From positions 62,001 to 126,000 of the forward strand of contig NZ_JADMSO010000007.1 in NCBI RefSeq assembly GCF_015560805.1: a stretch of 64,000 nt of DNA. The letters are read 5' to 3'. The notes under the pieces are model-generated. The model made no database searches. It was not told the DNA's origin and saw nothing but the letters and a program-made list of their open reading frames with translations. This document shows positions 51,324 through 59,042 of this stretch, piece after piece (position 1 is the first letter of the stretch; each line of letters opens with the position of its first letter). The translations under genes and the position numbers were made by a program. This DNA comes from Mediterraneibacter glycyrrhizinilyticus. Lineage in GTDB: Bacteria > Bacillota > Clostridia > Lachnospirales > Lachnospiraceae.

Positions 51324-51992
51324 CTACCGGTTCCCTGCGTCCATGTAGTTATAAAGCGTAAATTTTGAAATTCCCAAAAGTGAAGCAACTTTATCTCCGG
51401 ATTTGGTGATCAGGAATGCACCGGCGTTGTTTAAAAACTTGACGACAGCGATCTTATCGTCTTTATTCATGGCGGCAACCGGTTTGCCGACCAGAGAAAG
51501 CGCCTGAGCGATCAGAGAGTCCAACAGGTCATTGACATTGTGGATGATCTGCTGTGGTTGTGCATCATCAACGGAATCAGAATCGCTGTCGGAAAGACGG
51601 GATTCTTTCTCGGTTGTGATAAGATCGTGTACAGCACTTTCCACTGCAAGCAGTGCTGTGATGTCATAATTTAATGAAAAGATATACTCCACAGTGCCGT
51701 TGTCCCCTCTGACGAACATCGTGCTTGATTTTAAAATACGTCCGTCATCGGTTTTCGTAAGATAGGCGAGACGATCCTTGATCTTGGATGGATCTTTGCT
51801 CAGCGTATCAAATACGACTCGGGATGGTCCGTCTCCGAGCTCACGCCCTGTCACATGTCCGTGCTCGATATGTACAACGGAATGCTCCAATTGTTCTGCT
51901 TTCAGATCGTGGATGACGATTTCGCAGGAATCGCCGAATTGAACTGCAAGACCGTGTGCCAGTTGGATTAGTAGATCTAGTCGTTTTCCCAT
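51324..51992 (-). CDS. YheO-type PAS/HTH transcriptional regulator
   Basis: A 222-residue protein with an N-terminal YheO-like PAS sensor (about 5-120, GDSCEIVIHDL and LEHSVVHIEHGHVTGRELG) and a C-terminal DauR/HTH_22-type DNA-binding helix-turn-helix (about 178-218, FLITKSGDKVASLLGISKFT). These regulators sense small molecules and control adjacent catabolic genes. It is the first gene of the leftward purine operon, faces ssnA across a shared promoter region, and is the obvious candidate to bind the palindrome at 52074-52090 and 41356-41372. The ligand could be a purine or a breakdown product; this is inference. Confidence 0.88.
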   Translation of the reverse strand: MGKRLDLLIQLAHGLAVQFGDSCEIVIHDLKAEQLEHSVVHIEHGHVTGRELGDGPSRVVFDTLSKDPSKIKDRLAYLTKTDDGRILKSSTMFVRGDNGTVEYIFSLNYDITALLAVESAVHDLITTEKESRLSDSDSDSVDDAQPQQIIHNVNDLLDSLIAQALSLVGKPVAAMNKDDKIAVVKFLNNAGAFLITKSGDKVASLLGISKFTLYNYMDAGNR

Positions 51993-52037
51993 AAGTCTTC
52001 ATTCCTTTCAATGGATCGTTGCTTTGCTTCTGAATCC

Positions 52038-52066
52038 ATCATAGCACCAAAAAAAAAGAAATTCAA
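52038..52066 (-). promoter_or_regulatory. Promoter of the leftward purine operon
   Basis: On the minus strand TTGAAT (52061-52066), 17-base spacer, TATGAT (52038-52043) with an upstream TG. Confidence 0.86.
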
Positions 52067-52073
52067 TAGGTTT

Positions 52074-52090
52074 TCTAAAAATTTTTTAGA
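52074..52090. promoter_or_regulatory. 17-bp palindromic operator candidate, copy 2
   Basis: TCTAAAAATTTTTTAGA, identical to 41356-41372. Its centre (52082) is 39 bp from the leftward -10 box and 60 bp from the rightward one. It lies upstream of both -35 boxes, which suits an activator site. Confidence 0.82.
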
Positions 52091-52118
52091 TAATCTGATT
52101 TTTTTTTAGAATTAGTGA

Positions 52119-52147
52119 TTGCATTTCATATTCTTTAATGTTATGCT
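52119..52147 (+). promoter_or_regulatory. Promoter of the ssnA operon
   Basis: TTGCAT (52119-52124), 17-base spacer, TATGCT (52142-52147) with an upstream TG. Confidence 0.75.
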
Positions 52148-52153
52148 AGAGAT

Positions 52154-52341
52154 AACAAAGGCAGATTCGATGATTTGTGCGTGGATCGAAGAATGCCAGG
52201 GGCAAAAGAAAATACAAAATATAGCGCGACGTGCAAGACGAAATTCTTGTAGAATTTGTATGCCTCCGCCGGGAGAGTTTGCTGACGGGTGATAAGGCTC
52301 TTTTGTAAATTTTTTAATAAGAAGAAAAGGAGACGAAGAGT
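52154..52341 (+). other. Structured 190-base leader of ssnA
   Basis: No gene is present. Possible helices are GGCA/TGCC with TTCGAT/ATCGAA (52160-52197), GGGGCA/TGCCTC with ATACAAA/TTTGTA (52199-52266), and CTCC/GGAG (52264-52275; competes with the previous one). A weak AGAG/CTCT hairpin before TTTTG and a T-rich stretch (52298-52316) follow. It does not match a riboswitch I can name. Confidence 0.45.
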
Positions 52342-53673
52342 ATGCTGATTTTAGGAAATGGCAGATTAGTCACACGCGACGAGAAGAATCCGTATCTGGA
52401 GAATGGCGCGGTAGCGATCGATGGGAATACGATCGTAAAAGTAGGCAGTTGTGAGGAAGTAAAGGCTGCATATCCGGACGCGGAATTTATTGATGCGAAA
52501 GGAAACGTGATCATGCCTGCATTTATCAATGCGCACGAGCACATTTATAGTTCTTTCGCGAGAGGAATGGCGATCAACGGATATGATCCGAAAGGATTCC
52601 TAGACATTCTGGATGGAATGTGGTGGACGATCGACCGGAATCTGACACTGCATGATACCTATTTAAGTGCGATGGCAACTTATATCGATTGTATCCGGAA
52701 CGGAGTTACGACGATTTTCGACCATCATGCAAGTTTCGGTTCGATCACAGGATCTTTGTTTGAGATCGAGAAGGCGGCGAAAGAGACGGGAGTACGTTCC
52801 TGTCTGTGTTACGAAATCTCTGACAGAGACGGCAAGGATAAGGCGAGGGCGTCTGTGATGGAGAACGCAGAGTTTATTCGTTATGCACTGAAAGACGACA
52901 GTGGTATGATCGCGGGAATGATGGGAATGCACGCACAGTTTACCATCTCAAACGAAACGATGGAGTTGGCGGCAGCCAACAAACCGGATGGAGTCGGCTA
53001 TCATATCCATGTTGCAGAGGGAATCGAAGATCTGCATCACTGTCTGAAACATTACGGAAAGCGGATCGTGGACCGGCTGATGGACTGCGGGATCCTTGGA
53101 GAGAAGACATTGCTCGGACATTGCATCTATATCAATGAGCATGAGATGGATCTGATCAAAGAGACGAATACGATGGTCGTACATAATCCGGAATCCAATA
53201 TGGGAAATGCATGCGGATGTCCTCCGACCATGCATATCGTACACAAGGGAATCTTAACCGGTCTCGGAACCGACGGATATACCCATGATATGACCGAATC
53301 TTACAAGGTGGCAAATGTGCTCCACAAACACCATCTCTGCGATGCAAACGCAGCGTGGGGAGAGGTTCCGCAGATGTTGTTTGAGGGGAACGCAAAGATT
53401 GCAAACCGCTATTTCAAACAGGAACTGGGCGTATTGAAAGAGGGCGCGGCAGGCGATGTGATCATCGTGGATTACAATCCATTGACACCGCTTCATGCAG
53501 GAAATATCAACAGTCATATTGTATTTGGTATGACAGGAAGAGACGTTGTGACAACTGTCGCAAACGGAAAAGTGCTGATGAAAGACCGCGAGCTTCTCCA
53601 TATCGATGCAGATAAGGTGATGGCAGACTGTCGTCAGGCTGCAAAAGAACTCGCAGACAGAATCAATGCATGA
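52342..53673 (+). CDS. ssnA: SsnA-type amidohydrolase
   Basis: A 443-residue amidohydrolase of the SsnA group, related to guanine deaminase and chlorohydrolases. The metal motif is NAHEHIY (H65 and H67), with further ligands in MHAQFT, HIHVAEG and LGHCIYI, and the catalytic aspartate in GLGTDGYTHDM. In gut anaerobes ssnA accompanies ygfK, ygeW/X/Y and selenium-dependent hydroxylases; the expected role is opening or deamination of a purine-derived ring, but the substrate is not defined by sequence. AAAGGAG precedes the ATG. Confidence 0.93.
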   Translation: MLILGNGRLVTRDEKNPYLENGAVAIDGNTIVKVGSCEEVKAAYPDAEFIDAKGNVIMPAFINAHEHIYSSFARGMAINGYDPKGFLDILDGMWWTIDRNLTLHDTYLSAMATYIDCIRNGVTTIFDHHASFGSITGSLFEIEKAAKETGVRSCLCYEISDRDGKDKARASVMENAEFIRYALKDDSGMIAGMMGMHAQFTISNETMELAAANKPDGVGYHIHVAEGIEDLHHCLKHYGKRIVDRLMDCGILGEKTLLGHCIYINEHEMDLIKETNTMVVHNPESNMGNACGCPPTMHIVHKGILTGLGTDGYTHDMTESYKVANVLHKHHLCDANAAWGEVPQMLFEGNAKIANRYFKQELGVLKEGAAGDVIIVDYNPLTPLHAGNINSHIVFGMTGRDVVTTVANGKVLMKDRELLHIDADKVMADCRQAAKELADRINA

Positions 53674-53702
53674 TCGACGGATTCGTAAAGGAGGAAAAAT
53701 CT

Positions 53703-56690
53703 ATGAGTGATATGATGACACCGATTTCATTTGATAAATTAGTAAACTGGATTCTGGAAGAGCATAAAAAATATGGCACAGTGTTCGGTGAGAAACATGC
53801 GTATACGGCAGATGAAAAATATAACCGTACGATCTTCGGACGCCCGCTTGAGACTCCGATCGGACCGGCGGCAGGACCGAATACCCAGCTGACACAGAAT
53901 ATCGTAGCGGCTTACTATACCGGAAGCAGATTCTTTGAACTGAAGACGGTACAGAAGATGGACGGAGCGGAACTTGCCGCCTGTATCAACAAACCGTGTA
54001 TCAAAGCGGATGATGAGTGTTATAACTGCGAGTGGTCTACGGAATTGTATGTACCGCAGGCAATGGAAGAATACATTAAGGCGTGGTTCCTCTTGAAAGT
54101 ATTTTCCAAGGAGTTCGGACTCGGTGCGGCAGACGGCTTCCAGTTCAATATCAGCGTCGGATATGATCTGGCAGGCATTCAGTCCGAGAAGATCGATACA
54201 TTCTTAAATACAATGAAGAATGCGGCGGACAGCGAAGTGTTCAGATCATGCAGACAGTATCTGTTGGACAATGTGGATAAATTTGAGAAAGTGACAAAAG
54301 AAGATATCGAGGCGATCGAACCGGAGATCTGTAATTCCGTGACGATCTCCACGCTTCACGGATGTCCTCCGCAGGAGATCGAAAAGATCGCGATGTATCT
54401 GATCACAGTGAAAGGGTTCCATACATTTATCAAATGTAATCCGACGCTGCTGGGATATGAATTTGCAAGAAAGAGAATGGACGAGATGGGCTACGATTAT
54501 GTAGCGTTCGGCGATTTCCATTTTCTGGATGACCTGCAGTATGAGGATGCGGTTCCGATGCTGACAAGACTGATGAAAGTCTGCGAGGAGCGGAATCTGG
54601 AATTCGGCGTGAAGATCACAAATACATTCCCGGTGGATGTGATGCAGAACGAACTTCCAAGCGAAGAAATGTATATGTCCGGAAAATCGCTGTATCCGCT
54701 TTCTATCGCGCTTGCAGCGAAACTGGCAGAAGAATTCGACGGAAAACTCCATATTTCTTATTCCGGCGGTGCGGATGCACATAATATAGAGGGAATCGTG
54801 AATGCCGGGATCTGGCCGGTAACGTTTGCAACCACATTGCTGAAGCCGGGCGGATATCTGCGTACGATCCAGATGGCGGAAAAACTGGAAAAAGAGGGCG
54901 TCGTATTTGAGGGAATCGATGTGGAAGCGGCGAAGAAACTTGCGGAAGACGCGGTGACAGATCCGCACCATGTCAAAGCAGTGAAACCACTTCCGTCCCG
55001 CAAGATGGAACAGGAAGTTCCGCTGATCGACTGTTATGTGGCGCCGTGTAAAGAGGGATGCCCGATCCATCAGGATATCACGACATATTTGAAACTGGTG
55101 AGCGACGGCAAGTATGAGGAAGCGATGGAAGTGATCGTGGAGAAGAACCCGCTTCCGTTCATCACCGGTACGATCTGCGCACATAATTGTATGAATAAAT
55201 GTACACGGAATTTCTATGAAGAACCGGTTCATATCCGCAATATGAAATTAGTGGCAGCAGAAAATGGTTACGAGGCATGGCTTTCTAAAGTGAGCGCACC
55301 GGCAGTGACAAGAGGAAAAGCAGCGGTTGTCGGCGGAGGTCCGGCAGGTATGGCAGCAGCGTATTTCTTAAGAAAAGGCGGCATGGACGTTACGATCTTT
55401 GAGAAACAGAAAGCATTGGGCGGCGTTGTGCGCAATATCATTCCGGGATTCCGTATCGCAGACGAAGCCATTGATCGGGATGCAAAGATCCTCGAGACAA
55501 TGGGTGTCAAAATGGTATTCAACACGGAAGTGGCTGATGTGAACGAGCTGAAAGCACAGGGATTTGAGAATGTGGTTCTTGCAGTCGGAGCTTTTGAACC
55601 CGGAACATTGAAATTGGAAGCGGGAGAGACGATGAACGCACTGGAATTCCTGGCACAGTTCAAGGCGCTGGACGGAAATGTCGATATCGGAAAGAACGTC
55701 GTTGTGATCGGCGGAGGAAATACCGCGATGGATACGGCGAGAGCGGCAAAACGTACAAACGGAGTGGAGAAAGTTTCCCTTGTTTACCGCCGTACGAAGA
55801 GATACATGCCGGCAGATGCAGAAGAACTGGAGATGGCAGTTGAGGACGGCGTGGAATTCTGTGAGCTGCTCGCTCCGGTCAGATTGGAAGCAGGAAAACT
55901 TGTTTGTAAAGTGATGAAGCTTGGAGATCTGGATGCATCCGGAAGAAGAGGTGTTGTTGAGACCGGTGAATTTGCGGAAGTGGATGCGGATACCGTGATC
56001 GTGGCGGTAGGAGAAAAAGTCCCGACGGCATTCTACAAAGCAAACGGACTGCATGTATCCGAGCGCGGAAAGGCACTTGTCAATGAAAAAACACTGGAAT
56101 CCAACGTGGCAGGGGTCTATGTTGTCGGTGACGGACTGGGAGGTCCGGCTACGGTTGTCGAGGGAATCCGCGACGGTAAGATGGCGGCGGAAGCGATCAT
56201 CGGGGAATGTCTTGCAAAAGATTTTGATCAGACTGCGGACGAAGAGACGATCTACAACAGAAGAGGAATCCTCCGTCAGGAAGCAGACGGAAAAGACGAG
56301 AGTACAAGATGTCTCGGATGCTCCACGATCTGCGAGAATTGTACGGAGGTATGTCCGAACCGTGCGAACGTAGCGATCCGCGTTCCGGGCATGGAGAAAC
56401 ACCAGATCATCCATGTCGATTATATGTGTAACGAGTGCGGCAACTGTAAGAGCTTCTGCCCATATACAAGCGCGCCGTATCTGGACAAATTTACATTGTT
56501 TGCAAATGAAGCAGATTTCGCAGACAGTAAAAACCAGGGATTTACAGTTCTTGACCGGGATGTGCTTACATGTAAAGTACGGTACCTCGGAGAGGAATTC
56601 ATCTGGAAGAAAGGGGAGGAAACCCGGCTTGCAGAGGGACTGCAGAAACTGATCGACGCGGTGGTAAGCGATTATGCTTATTTGGTGTAA
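53703..56690 (+). CDS. ygfK: YgfK, flavin/Fe-S oxidoreductase (putative selenate reductase subunit family)
   Basis: A 995-residue multi-domain oxidoreductase. The first 430 residues resemble a dihydropyrimidine/dihydroorotate dehydrogenase barrel; then comes a cysteine region like glutamate synthase small subunit (CKEGCPIHQDI and CAHNCMNKC, near 455-505), two nucleotide-binding folds (VVGGGPAGMAAAYFLRKGG near 540 and VVVIGGGNTAMDTARAAK near 665), and a C-terminal ferredoxin-like part (CLGCSTICENCTEVCPN and CNECGNCKSFCPY). It can thus pass electrons between NAD(P)H, flavins and Fe-S clusters. It is the likely redox partner of the FAD-less dehydrogenase encoded at 59 kb. ATG 53703 follows AAAGGAGG. 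Confidence 0.93.
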   Translation: MSDMMTPISFDKLVNWILEEHKKYGTVFGEKHAYTADEKYNRTIFGRPLETPIGPAAGPNTQLTQNIVAAYYTGSRFFELKTVQKMDGAELAACINKPCIKADDECYNCEWSTELYVPQAMEEYIKAWFLLKVFSKEFGLGAADGFQFNISVGYDLAGIQSEKIDTFLNTMKNAADSEVFRSCRQYLLDNVDKFEKVTKEDIEAIEPEICNSVTISTLHGCPPQEIEKIAMYLITVKGFHTFIKCNPTLLGYEFARKRMDEMGYDYVAFGDFHFLDDLQYEDAVPMLTRLMKVCEERNLEFGVKITNTFPVDVMQNELPSEEMYMSGKSLYPLSIALAAKLAEEFDGKLHISYSGGADAHNIEGIVNAGIWPVTFATTLLKPGGYLRTIQMAEKLEKEGVVFEGIDVEAAKKLAEDAVTDPHHVKAVKPLPSRKMEQEVPLIDCYVAPCKEGCPIHQDITTYLKLVSDGKYEEAMEVIVEKNPLPFITGTICAHNCMNKCTRNFYEEPVHIRNMKLVAAENGYEAWLSKVSAPAVTRGKAAVVGGGPAGMAAAYFLRKGGMDVTIFEKQKALGGVVRNIIPGFRIADEAIDRDAKILETMGVKMVFNTEVADVNELKAQGFENVVLAVGAFEPGTLKLEAGETMNALEFLAQFKALDGNVDIGKNVVVIGGGNTAMDTARAAKRTNGVEKVSLVYRRTKRYMPADAEELEMAVEDGVEFCELLAPVRLEAGKLVCKVMKLGDLDASGRRGVVETGEFAEVDADTVIVAVGEKVPTAFYKANGLHVSERGKALVNEKTLESNVAGVYVVGDGLGGPATVVEGIRDGKMAAEAIIGECLAKDFDQTADEETIYNRRGILRQEADGKDESTRCLGCSTICENCTEVCPNRANVAIRVPGMEKHQIIHVDYMCNECGNCKSFCPYTSAPYLDKFTLFANEADFADSKNQGFTVLDRDVLTCKVRYLGEEFIWKKGEETRLAEGLQKLIDAVVSDYAYLV

Positions 56691-56762
56691 AATATGATGA
56701 CGACGGATAAGAGGGCGTAAGTCCTCTGACTGTCAAAGAGACGGGAGATCGGGGAGACCAAT

Positions 56763-57578
56763 ATGATCTTAAGCTATGAATCCGGAAGAATGACACAAAA
56801 AAAGAGCTATCGGGAAGCTCTCCGGTTGGAGGGCAGCGTCTCCCCGATTTTATCCATTACAGGTGCAGGGGGGAAGACAACGACCGCTCTGCATTTGGCA
56901 TACGAATATAAGGACGTTGGGAATCCGGCTGTCGTGATGACCTCGACACATCTGGCGATCTGGGATCAGCCGTGGTTTCTGTTAGAAGAATCCATGGAAA
57001 AATTACAGCAGATCAGGAGGCGGTACGGACAGGTCTGGGTCGGGATCCCGATGACAAAACGGCAGAAAAAGGAAGATCTCGGAGGAAGCCTGCCGATGCA
57101 GAAAATGAAAGCCGTTTCCGAAGTATTTTTTAAAGAAATCTGTGAATTGGGAGTTCCTGTGATCGTGGAGGCAGACGGCGCAAGACGGATGCCGTGTAAA
57201 GTACCGGCAGCGCATGAGCCGGTGATCGTTCCCCGGACGACGACGGTATGTAGTGTATATGGTCTGGATGCCATCGGACAAAGGATCTGTGACTGCTGTT
57301 TTCGGTCGGAATTGGCAGCAGAGGTACTGGGAAAACGGGAGACAGACAGACTGGAGGCAGCAGATCTCGCCAAAATTGCAGCGGACGGAAACGGCGGATG
57401 CAAAGGAGTCAAAAGAGGTATGGATCACTGGGTGATCTTAAACAAAGCGGACACCGATCAAAGAAAAGAATCGGCAGAAGAAGTATGCCGGGAATTGGAA
57501 CGATATGGAAACCGCCGGATTTTGATCACGTTCTCAGAGGAAACCGAGCGATCGGAAATGTTCGTGCAGAAACAGTAA
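56763..57578 (+). CDS. yqeC: Selenium-dependent hydroxylase accessory protein YqeC
   Basis: A 271-residue P-loop protein with SITGAGGKTTT (P-loop GAGGKTTT, residues 34-41), VEADGARRMPCK near 138 and VILNKADTD near 223. YqeC genes co-occur with selenium-dependent molybdenum hydroxylases and are thought to help mature their cofactor. The 72-base gap before it holds only a short AGAGG/CCTCT hairpin. It is followed 28 bases on by the yqeB-mocA fusion. Confidence 0.92.
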   Translation: MILSYESGRMTQKKSYREALRLEGSVSPILSITGAGGKTTTALHLAYEYKDVGNPAVVMTSTHLAIWDQPWFLLEESMEKLQQIRRRYGQVWVGIPMTKRQKKEDLGGSLPMQKMKAVSEVFFKEICELGVPVIVEADGARRMPCKVPAAHEPVIVPRTTTVCSVYGLDAIGQRICDCCFRSELAAEVLGKRETDRLEAADLAKIAADGNGGCKGVKRGMDHWVILNKADTDQRKESAEEVCRELERYGNRRILITFSEETERSEMFVQKQ

Positions 57579-57606
57579 AATTAAGGCAAAAGGGGATTGA
57601 CGGAAC

Positions 57607-58962
57607 ATGAAAATATTGATCAAAGGCGCCGGGGATCTGGCGACAGGAATTGCAGTACGTCTGCATCACTGTGGATATCCGATCTTGATGACGGAGATTG
57701 AAGAGCCGCTGACTGTGAGGAGAATGGTCGCATTTTCCAGGGCGGTCTATGAGGGCGAAGCAGTCGTGGAGGGAATCACCGGCGTGCGGGTACAGACGCC
57801 GGAAGAAATCCGAAAAACACAGCAGGCAGGAAAGATACCGGTATTGGTAGATCCGCATGCTGCGATCCGTACCGCGTATCAGCCGGATGTTTTGATCGAT
57901 GCGATCCTCGCTAAGAAAAATCTGGGAACAGAAGTGACGGACGCGCCGTTTGTGATCGGCGTCGGACCGGGATTTACGGCAGGAGAAGACTGTCACTGTG
58001 TCATAGAAACAAAACGCGGACATACATTGGGAAGCGTGATCTTTCGAGGTTCGGCAATTCCGAATACAGGGGTTCCGGGAGATGTGGGCGGTTATACGAT
58101 CGAGCGGCTGCTGAAATCGACGTCGGCAGGTGTGATGGAACCGGTCGCGTCGATCGGTGATCTTGTTGAGACGGGGGAGATTGTTGCTTATACCGGAGGC
58201 GAACCCGTGTATGCGAAAATGACAGGGATTGTCCGCGGCATGCTTCAACAGGGAGTGAACGTAGAAAAGGATCTGAAGATCGGAGACATCGATGCAAGAT
58301 GTGAAACGAGTCATTGTTTTACGATTTCAGACAAAGCGCGTGCGATCGGCGGGGGTGTGCTGGAAGCGGTCGTGCAGTTTGAACGGATCTATCGGAAGTA
58401 TGCAGTGATCGTGCTTGCGGCGGGAAATGCGTCCCGATTCGGGAGTAATAAACTTCTGGCGGATGTACAGGGGAAACCATTATATCGCCATATGCTTGAT
58501 AAACTGGCAGGACTTGGTGCATTTCCAAGGATCTTAGTGACCGGGTATGAGGAAATCGCAGAAGCGGCGGAAGCGATCGGTGTCTGCACCGTGGCGAATC
58601 ATCAGCCGGAACTGGGGATCTCTCATTCCTTGAAATTAGGATTGGAGAAATGCAAGTCGATAGAACCGGAAGTAAAAGGTGTTTTGTTCTGTGTCTGCGA
58701 TCAGCCGGGCTTAAGTCTGTCCACGATGATGGAGCTGATCCGGCTTGCGGTCAACAGACCGGGGATGATCCTTGCATCCGCTCATGGAAACAGGACCGGG
58801 AATCCGGTGCTCTGGGATCGGGAGTATTTTTCAGAGTTGGAGAAGTTAAGCGGTGATGTCGGCGGACGTGCAGTGATTGAAAAACATTGGGAAAAATGTC
58901 TGTGTGTGGAGACAAGAGAAGAAGAGTTGAGAGATATTGACCGGAGGTTGGATCTTTTTTGA
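57607..58962 (+). CDS. yqeB: YqeB-MocA fusion: selenium-dependent Mo hydroxylase maturation protein with cytidylyltransferase domain
   Basis: A 451-residue fusion. Residues 1-260 match the YqeB/EF2563 family (ILIKGAGDLATGIAVRL, VIGVGPGFTAGEDCH, IPNTGVPGDVGGYT), which is required with YqeC for selenium-dependent molybdenum hydroxylases. Residues 265-450 are a MocA/MobA-like nucleotidyltransferase (VLAAGNASRFGSNKLL from 269, VCDQPGLS near 363, GNPVLWDREYF near 400 and GDVGGR), which would attach CMP to molybdopterin. These are usually separate genes. The DNA is continuous with no frameshift. Xanthine-dehydrogenase-family enzymes use the CMP form of the cofactor, so both halves serve the next gene's product. 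Confidence 0.92.
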   Translation: MKILIKGAGDLATGIAVRLHHCGYPILMTEIEEPLTVRRMVAFSRAVYEGEAVVEGITGVRVQTPEEIRKTQQAGKIPVLVDPHAAIRTAYQPDVLIDAILAKKNLGTEVTDAPFVIGVGPGFTAGEDCHCVIETKRGHTLGSVIFRGSAIPNTGVPGDVGGYTIERLLKSTSAGVMEPVASIGDLVETGEIVAYTGGEPVYAKMTGIVRGMLQQGVNVEKDLKIGDIDARCETSHCFTISDKARAIGGGVLEAVVQFERIYRKYAVIVLAAGNASRFGSNKLLADVQGKPLYRHMLDKLAGLGAFPRILVTGYEEIAEAAEAIGVCTVANHQPELGISHSLKLGLEKCKSIEPEVKGVLFCVCDQPGLSLSTMMELIRLAVNRPGMILASAHGNRTGNPVLWDREYFSELEKLSGDVGGRAVIEKHWEKCLCVETREEELRDIDRRLDLF

Positions 58963-59042
58963 TCTGCATAAAAATAAAACAGGAAATAAAGAAACCGGAA
59001 AAAGGAATTCCGCAGGGAAATCCGAAAGAAGGGAAGGGGAAT

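Noticed and set aside
52154-52341. Molybdenum-cofactor riboswitch before ssnA
   Set aside because: A CCTCCG segment recalls that class, but the remaining conserved parts and fold do not match what I know of it.
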